Part shown: positions 57,580-64,000 of the stretch, in pieces | Position numbering within the stretch: the stretch's first letter is position 1 | Layout of the letters: each line of letters opens with the position of its first letter | Assembly: GCA_020310875.1 (NCBI GenBank) | Contig: CM035407.1 | Coordinates: 223,516,545 to 223,580,544 of the forward strand | DNA length: 64,000 bases | Source: Ceratopteris richardii | Lineage: Eukaryota > Streptophyta > Polypodiopsida > Polypodiales > Pteridaceae | Direction: 5' to 3' | The notes under the pieces: model-generated | What the model saw: only the letters and a program-made list of their open reading frames with translations | Told to the model about the DNA's origin: nothing | Databases searched by the model: none | Position numbers and translations under genes: made by a program

Positions 57580-59255
57580 TCACAATAAAAACCATCGTAC
57601 TAGTCTTCCTGTATTGCAAGGTTTATTGACTAAGTACAGTAGGGCTTGATGATCAATGAAGAATTTGAATTTGTTTGCCAACAGGTAATGTCTGAACTTT
57701 TTCACTGAGTACACCATCCCTAGGCCTTCTCTCTCAGTTGTGGTATAATTGCGCTCTGCTTGCTTTAATTGTCTACTGGCGTAGGCTATAGGGTGGTCTA
57801 ACTTTCCTGTATCTGCCGGTTGAGCTAAGATGCAACCAATGGCAAACTTGGAAGCATCCACATGAATGTGAAATGGCTTATTCCAGTTAGGTACTCGAAG
57901 GATTGGTGCTGAACTCAATCGAACTTTTAACTCATTAAAGGCTTTCTCACATTCTTCGGTCCAATTAAATTGAGACAAGAGTGCATAGAGAGGTCTAGCA
58001 ATTATGGCATACATATATATAAATCTTCGGTAGTATCCACAATGTCCCGTAAATGCTTGTACTTCTTTAGCAGTCTTTGGTCTTGGTAAATCTAGAATTA
58101 CTTTGATTTTCTCTTCATCAGTTGAAATTCCGTTTTTAGAGACAATATGTCCTAATATTTTTCCTTGTCGAACCATGAAGACACATTTTTCTGGGTTGAG
58201 GCATACTCGATATTGTCGACATTTGGCAAAGATCTTTTCTAGTTCAGGGATGTGCTCTGATCGTATAGCTGAATAAGTACATAGATCGTCCACGTATACC
58301 TCCATACTCTTTCTCAGGAACTCTTTGAATACATGGCACATCAATCTTTGGAAGGTGGCTGGGGCATTAGTTAGACCAAAAGGCATGACTCTAAAGGTGT
58401 ATACTCCCCATTCAGTTGCAAAAGCGGTTTTATGTTGGTCCTTAGGAGCAATGGCTACCTGATTATACCCTGAAAAGCCGTAAAAAAACTATAAACTTCC
58501 TTCCCTGCCACTCTTTCCAACAGATGATCTGTAATGGGTAATGGGTAACTATCCCTTATGGTCGCGGCATTTACTTTCTTCAGATTGATGCACACTCTTA
58601 ACTTCCCATTAATTTTCGGTACAACCACCAAAGGTGATACCCATTCCGTGTGTTCGATCTCGTAAATGAATCCAACATCTAACAACTTATCTATCTCTTC
58701 CTTTATCTTTGTTGAGTACACATCATTGTATGTATACGGTCTTTGTTTAGAAGGTTTGGCTTCGGATTTCATGGGGATTCTATGGGCACATATAGATGGA
58801 TCTACTCCTTTCAAGTCCTTATAGGTCCAGGCAAAGACATCCCAATATTCCCTTATGAGGCGTATTAACTCTTGTTCTTCCTCCATTGAGACATCCTGTC
58901 CTATGAAAGTACATCGTTCTTCTCCTTCCTCTAAGGTTACTACTATCTTCTTGGTTTGTTCTTTATTGTCATATGCTATTCTTGGCTGTGCTTCTCTTTT
59001 AGGCATTTGAATAGAAATTTTTCTCTCTTCTACTTCATATTTTTTGAAGTGGGCTGGCACTTCAAACTGATCTTGTGGCTTGTTTTCTTCACCTTCTAGT
59101 TCTTTATCTAACTCCAGCTCTTCTTCCTGTGTAGGTTCCTGGTTGTTTTCGTTAGCTGTGACACCTATTTTTTGATTTTCATCCTCTGGTTCCATTGGTT
59201 CTTGCTCCATCTCAATGTTCTCATAGTCCTCGTTCCATTCTTTCTCTATCACTTC
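57580..59255 (-). pseudogene. Gypsy-3 reverse transcriptase and RNase H
   Basis: ORF 59252-58455: acidic linker, FEVPAHFKKYEVEERKISI, YWDVFAWTYKDLKGVDPSIC, CINLKKVNAATIRDSYPLPI and DHLLERVAGKEVYSF. A poly-T slip near 58490 then puts GFSGYNQVAIAP out of frame. ORF 58386-57580: FGLTNAPATFQRLMCHVF, MEVYVDDLCTYS (YVDD), CLNPEKCVFMVRQGKILGHI, TGHCGYYRRF. RNase H: FHIHVDASKFAIGCILAQPA, IAYASRQLKQAERNYTTTER, FKFFIDHQALLYLV. A TGA at 57580 separates WFLL from MEFDFEVV in the same frame. A TGA at 59256-59258 lies in frame between protease linker and RT. Confidence 0.94.
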
Positions 59256-61824
59256 TCATTCTTCAGCCTCCTGAAGGACTACCACATATAGACTCACGTC
59301 ATATCCTTCCTCATCAATACATTCATTCATAGTTATTACTTCTTCGTTCACACATACATCGAGGGTCGCTAAAATCTCCATCCAACCGTGAGGTTCAAAC
59401 TCTTCATCCAAAAAGACTTGAGGCATGTAAGCTGGATCTTGTACAGACCTAGCTACTCCTTGCCTTTGCTGCCATCCCTTTCTCCTATCCTCTTCCTTTT
59501 TTGCAGTTTGGCATATCCATAGGTGAGTGTCCTCGTTCATCCAAGATTGGTCACTAGAACCTATGCTGTGAATTGACTGATCGTCTTCCTCCTTATGAAT
59601 TTGATTCCATTGTAAGGGGGGAACACCTTGATATGTATATGTGTGGAGATTTATTCTCGTGGTGGTTCCTTCATGTTGTAGGTATACATCAACTTTTCCC
59701 CAATCTTGCACAACCTTTAGCTGTCTCATGAAAGGTCTCCCAAGTATCATTTCATAATTGCTCGCCCTTTCAAATTGACATATTGCTAGGGTGTGTTCAA
59801 ATTCAACTCCGCATGTGGTAAAAACTACTCGTTCCAATAATCCCAAGGGTCTTTCTGTGTGTCCGTCTGCCATTTGTATCTTCATGCACGTTGTTCTTAA
59901 AGTTGGTTTTCCCCATTTCTCCCAGATTTCTCTAGTAGCAATGCCTACACCAGCTCCGGAATCTAAGATGGCTTTGGTGGTATAACCCCTATAAGTAATT
60001 GGAAGGCAAGTGTTTCCTTCATCTCCCTCACTAAAATCTCCTACCTTATCCACTAGGATCTTTACTGTGTTTACTTCATCAGATATCTCTTTTTCTTCCG
60101 TCTTGATCTCCAATTGACTGGTCAATTTCTCCTTCAAATGTGGTTTAACCTTCAACAATTCTTCTAATGTTAGGGTACAAGGGATTTTTACCTTTCTAAG
60201 GTGTTGTATGATATCTGATGTTTGGACTAATGGGTTCTGTTCCTTTTTCCTTATTGAGGGAATGCAATACACTTCTGAATTATGTTCGTACTCTCCTGTG
60301 TAATTTGGCAAAACCTTTACACTATCATTTTCTTCGTTACTCGGATCAATTGGTAATATTTCATTTGAATTCAACTCAGGTATTGAGTCCTCTATTCCAT
60401 CTTCCGCTTCTAGCTCTTCAAAGGGCGGTTCAATTCCTTCCACTTTCTTCCATCTGTCTTCTTGGACTCTTGCCCACAAATCTTTAGGCCACTCCCCTTC
60501 TACTTCGGGAACAATGGATCCTTCCCTTTTATCCTCACAATAATTGCCATTCTGTGTCTTACTTGCTTCGGGTTTTTTGTGATCATTAGTGATGACGCAC
60601 TCTTGGAATTCTCTTTCGGAAATTCGGGTATTGGGTAATGGCAACGTAGGTTTTTCTAAGGTCTGTTGAGCAACTTCTATTAATTTTTTGCAGATCTCCA
60701 ACCTCTCTTTCTCTAGGTCACCTCTAGGATATTCTCTTTCATGTTGTTCTATGGTAGGTCCTGCTCTTATTCGTGCCTTGTATGCCTGAATCCACATGGC
60801 TAATTCTTCAGGCATGGGATCTGCTAAAACCGATCCCACCTCTTCTTTTTTATACTTTCCATTTTTACTTTCTTCTTCAAATTTCTGTTCCTCTTTTGGG
60901 TTTTGTTCGCTCTTCTCATTTTCCTTCTTCTGCAATAACTTCTTTTCTTTTATCCTATCTCTACGGTTCTTCCATCTTTGTGTTCTTTTACTTACAACAC
61001 TTTTCTCAGGCTCTTCCGAGTCTTCAACTCTCTGAGGTGTGGGTGTATTCACCTCTCTATCGCTTTGATTGTTTTCCTCAGTTTTGTCTTGGGTCTCTCT
61101 AGCTTTGGCTCTAGTTATTGCTTTCAACGGTACACTGTATTCCTTATTGCTCCCTGATGATTCGATTACTTCTATCACATTGATTTGCACGTTGGATGTA
61201 ACCTTGTTGGGGTTCTTGGGGCAATCTCTGAAAAGGTGTTCCTTACCACAATCACTACAGTAGCCTTCCCAGATTCGTTGTGGTGGTGGTGGGTTTGGCA
61301 ATGTACATTCTCTGATATAGTGATCACCTCCACATTTGTAGCATGGTCCTGTGGGCACAGGAGGTCTGTTCATCGGTCGGGGTGGTATGGTTGCTCTAGG
61401 GGCTGTGTACATTAATGACACATAGTCCTGCTCATATCTGTAGGAACTATCTGGTACTTCCATGCCATAGGCATATGGTTCGTACAGTTGTCCATATTCT
61501 ATCATAGAGCTTTCATAATTGGGATATGCTCCTTGACTATGATCGTAAGATGAGTCATATGGTTCATTACTAGTCAATGGTGTGGTTGGGACTATCGCTC
61601 TCTCTAGGTTTTCTTCAGGTTGAGCCATCTTGACTGGGACAACGTTTTGAGGATGGGGCGGTTGTTGTCCTAGTACTGGTTGTGGTTGGGTGTATCCTTG
61701 ATAAGCATATGGTCGTGGCACTGGTGCCTGCTGCTGATAAGTGGGGTACCTCAATGCTTCACCTCCTTGCTCTCTCTAAGGGTATCCATAAGGTCTCATA
61801 TATGGTTGTGCTGGTCTCGATTGC
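59256..61824 (-). pseudogene. Gypsy-3 gag-protease, 5'-truncated, long open frame
   Basis: An 832-codon open frame (61754 down to 59256), preceded in frame, after one stop, by LQQQSRPAQPYMRPYGYP. It is glutamine/proline/tyrosine-rich at first, then carries two CCHC knuckles (CYKCGGDHYIREC at residues 138-150 and CSDCGKEHLFRDC at 166-178). A long lysine/glutamate-rich linker follows, then the retropepsin with KAILDSGAGVGIATREIWEK (active-site Asp about residue 598), ADGHTERPLGLLERVVF and YEMILGRPFMRQ. The acidic protease-RT linker includes SWMNEDTHLWIC and ILATLDVCVNEE. The N-terminal capsid core seen in Gypsy-1 and Gypsy-2 is missing because the Gypsy-4 LTR starts at 61825. The open frame ends at an in-frame TGA before RT. 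Confidence 0.93.
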
Positions 61825-62717
61825 TGTTGCAGAGCCAAAGAGCGCACAAAGCAGAGAAAAAGACGGGCCCCAAAATTTTTCCGATTTGGACCAGAGATTT
61901 TTGTAACATATTCATTTTTGTAATATATTTCCCTTGTAAAGGCACTAGAGGAGTCCTCTAGATGCATTCCCATAGAAGAATAGAAGCTTATCCATGTAAA
62001 ATAGTAGGAAATTAGCTCTTAGGGAATAAAGTGCCGGTCACTTGTGTGAAAGGACCATTTTTAGGGCACTGGTATATAAGTCAAATGTGACTCTTTGTAA
62101 AGGACTTTTTGCCATTGTGAGAATAGAGAGCACAGAAAATTCGAATTTGTGTCTTCTTCCCTCTTCATCTTCTTCTTTGTGAGCTCGTTTGCATGAGTAT
62201 TGCTTGGAAAGAGTGCTTGTGAGTGTGATCTATCCTTGAGAGTGTTTCTTTGCTGTAGGAAAGGTGTGTGCGAGGTGTAGGAAGTGCTGAAGTGTAGGAA
62301 AGTATTCCCGCGATTCAGTATTTCTGTCATAACTTGAAGTAGGAGTGTCGGAATTGCGTGAAACCACTGCCATTGGATGCGTCTTCTCGAGAGCTTCAAA
62401 ACGCATATGCTATTCGCTATGTTTGGAGCTCGGAGCTAGGAGAAAAGTCCAAGATACTGACGGCTGCTGCACCAAGTATCGTTTCGTCTTGACCTACAGT
62501 TGAAGCTTATTAGGATAAGTGTTTTTCTCATTTTCACTTTTGAGTAATACTTTTGCATTGACCATTACGCATTTGCATGTCCTCATACACTCGGCTAGGT
62601 TAGTATACTCTTCGGATTGATAAATTAAAAGCGTGTATCCCCACTATATGCACTTGTGAGGGGATTGAGGTATAGTCTCTTTCTCCGCAAGTCCCTAAGT
62701 TGAAGCTTAGGTCAACA
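61825..62717 (+). repeat. Gypsy-4 5' LTR
   Basis: Begins TGTTGCAGAGCCAAAG, where Gypsy-3 gag reading stops, and ends GGTCAACA just before the primer-binding site, about 890 bp. TATA-like GTATATAA lies at 62072-62079. One AGTATCGTTT motif, as in the leader array, is already present at about 62470. The left boundary is uncertain by a few bases because no second LTR is available. Confidence 0.78.
62072..62079 (+). promoter_or_regulatory. TATA-like box in the Gypsy-4 LTR
   Basis: GTATATAAG in a GC-richer surround, about 250 bp into the LTR and about 650 bp before the primer-binding site, which is a plausible position for the element promoter. Confidence 0.55.
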
Positions 62718-62724
62718 CACTTTT

Positions 62725-62742
62725 TGGCGCCGTTGCCGGGGA
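62725..62742 (+). promoter_or_regulatory. Primer-binding site of Gypsy-4
   Basis: TGGCGCCGTTGCCGGGGA, the form widely used by plant gypsy elements of the Athila/Tat side (commonly assigned to tRNA-Asp). Gypsy-1 and Gypsy-2 carry diverged versions of the same site. Confidence 0.93.
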
Positions 62743-63359
62743 GTGACGAATCAAACCGAGGCATTCACGTGATGGTAAGTAGCTTTTTGCTTTGAAGAAC
62801 TTGGAGGAGCGGAAATTTTCTCTTCTTTGGTAAGTCAATTTCAATCGCACTTGCTACTTCTCATTCTTGGAGTGTGTGTAGTAAGTTGATAGATTAGGGG
62901 AGTGAGTAGAAGAAGTAGAATAGGAGTGAGTGGAGAGTAGAGTAGGCTTTAGGTTTGTTCAAGAATTTTCATTTTTCAGTAAGCTAGGAATTCCCAAGTA
63001 TAAAAGCCAAAAAATTTTTCATTTTCAAGTTACTTGTTGAACAAGTATCGTGGAGAGCTGTGTCGAGTATCGTGTGAGCCCAGCGATCGTTTCGAGGAAG
63101 AGCAAGCAAAAAGGGAGAGTTCAGTGCAAGAGAGTTGGACCAAGAGATCATGGGAGCTTCCAAGGTAAACTAAACCACCTCCTTGCTCAAAAATTTCAGC
63201 ATTTCAACCTAGGAGAAGGAAAAAACGACCTGCGCTGAGTGTCGTTTGGGCATTCAGGGGGGTAAAAATAGTTTGTTGATTGCTACAGTGGGTAGGGATA
63301 AGAGAGAGAACCTAGGAGAGAAAGGGGGAAACATCCAAACCTCAAAAAACAACACAAAA
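62743..63359 (+). other. Gypsy-4 leader upstream of the dense array
   Basis: Non-coding. Isolated array motifs already appear (AAGTATCGTGG at about 63044, GAGTATCGTG at about 63066, GCGATCGTTTCG at about 63083, GTGTCGTTTGG at about 63240). No gene is recognised. Confidence 0.55.
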
Positions 63360-64000
63360 ATTTGAAAAAGGGTCAAGTATCGCTTTGCTCCTGCGGTCGA
63401 GTATCGTTTTACTCCTGCGGTTGAGTATCGCGATATTTCCCAGCGGTCGTCGATCGTTTTGTGAGATGTCGTAGATCGTTTCAGATAGAGATCGTAGATC
63501 GTTTTCAGATAGAGGTCGTCGATCGTTTCACTAGAGATCGTTTCAGACAGCGGTCGTAGATCGTTCGCCAGAGATCGTTTTGATCAAGTGTCGTCGGTCG
63601 TCGATCGTTTGGCGGAGGTCGCGACACTTGTCAAAGGTCGGTATCGTTTCAGATAGGTAACGTCGATCGTTTCTAGTGAAGGTCGTAGGTCGTTTCGATA
63701 CGAGTATCGTGTATCGTCTAAGTGAGAGATCGTGTATCGTTTCAACGAAGTATCGCCGATCGTTTCTCTCAGAGATCGCCGATCGTATATCGCTTCCGGC
63801 CAGAGATCGTTTTGCTAGGGATCGTTTGGTCAAAGATCGTTTTCCAGCGATCGTTTTGATCAAGTATCGTTTGTGAGCGGTCGTTTCGGTCAGAGGTCGT
63901 AGATCGTTTTGTTGAGAGGTCGTGTATCGTTTCCAGTCAGAGATCGTCTGGGGAAAGGTCGTCAGCCAGCGATCGTTTCTCCCAAGTATCGTCTGTCAGC
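63360..64000 (+). repeat. Gypsy-4 leader array: GATCGTTT / TATCGTTT motif
   Basis: About 640 bp with roughly 33 copies of [GT]ATCG. Most read AGATCGTTT or AGTATCGTTT, interspersed with GGTCGT units. The ATCG core would be expected only two or three times by chance in this length. The palindrome TATCGCGATA stands at 63426-63435. The spacing is irregular (about 12-30 bp). The array continues to the window edge. The - strand ORF at 63543-63863 is a product of the repeat. Confidence 0.95.

Larger units (their letters stand above)
55136..61824 (-). mobile_element. Gypsy-3: Ty3/gypsy element with duplicated zinc module and second retropepsin
   Basis: Coding runs from 61824 to about 55140 on the - strand: gag, retropepsin, RT, RNase H, two HHCC zinc modules, integrase core, GPY/F-like module, then a charged segment and a second retropepsin-like domain. 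Only a few stops and shifts interrupt about 6.6 kb, so it is young compared with its neighbours. Neither LTR is present: the 5' side is truncated by the Gypsy-4 LTR inside gag, and the 3' side by Copia-9. No chromodomain is seen. Confidence 0.92.
61825..64000 (+). mobile_element. Gypsy-4: 5' LTR and leader of a + strand gypsy element (runs off the window)
   Basis: An LTR, a perfect TGGCGCCGTTGCCGGGGA primer-binding site and at least 1.26 kb of leader with a repeat array. gag and pol must lie beyond 64000. The insertion truncates gag of Gypsy-3. The target duplication cannot be assessed because the right end is outside. Confidence 0.88.

Noticed and set aside
63543..63863. 106-codon - strand ORF rich in Arg and Ser, and the + strand frame 63676-63876
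   Set aside because: The repetitive RSLAKRSLA and RRYLSET strings come from the GATCGTTT array; no domain is present.

Overview
The window is plant nuclear DNA: a stack of nested, mostly decayed LTR retrotransposons with no intact host gene. The evidence is plant Ty1/copia and Ty3/gypsy domains, initiator-Met-type primer-binding sites on the copia elements, TGGCGCCGTTGCCGGGGA-type sites on the gypsy elements, and a broken plasma-membrane H+-ATPase gene. The low GC content and heavy nesting suggest a land plant with a large repeat-rich genome; the sequence alone does not fix the species.

Layout. 1-2850: old unclassified repeat DNA. 3480-15190: an old + strand copia (Copia-1) split by - strand copia material. 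That material includes a lone LTR (4205-4491), a 548-bp TRIM (4656-5203), an RT/RNase H fragment (5210-6830) and a scrambled element, Copia-2 (7438-13843). 15333-16935: an unrecognised ORF, a polypurine tract, an LTR and a copia leader fragment. 16936-17974: H+-ATPase pseudogene. 17975-24604: Copia-3, nearly complete, with long TA microsatellites in both LTRs. 24605-31778: Gypsy-1 (-), missing its 3' half. 31779-34397: Copia-4 (+), interrupted by a chromovirus-like fragment. 34413-36245: 5' part of Copia-5 (-). 36249-43160: Gypsy-2 (-), with an inverted pol segment. 43190-46060: Copia-6 (-), sister of Copia-2. 46070-47400: copia RT/RNase H debris. 48010-54371: Copia-8, complete, with a perfect 5-bp target-site duplication. 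54612-55135: orphan copia 5' end. 55136-61824: Gypsy-3 (-), the best-preserved gypsy. 61825-64000: LTR and leader of Gypsy-4 (+), which runs out of the window.

The most notable pattern concerns the gypsy elements. In Gypsy-1, Gypsy-2 and Gypsy-4 the untranslated leader downstream of the primer-binding site carries a dense array of short, mostly palindromic CpG-containing motifs. The flanks differ between elements, but all three arrays contain the exact core ATCGCGAT and many ATCGTGAT or ATCGTTT variants. Gypsy-3, whose leader lies outside its surviving part, has two unusual protein features: two successive HHCC zinc modules with identical spacing in front of a DD35E integrase core, and a second retropepsin-like domain (DTGA) after the integrase GPY/F-like region. 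Whether these features occur together in one family can be tested only on complete copies elsewhere in the genome.

All domain calls come from reading translations by eye. No database search, alignment score or dating was run.
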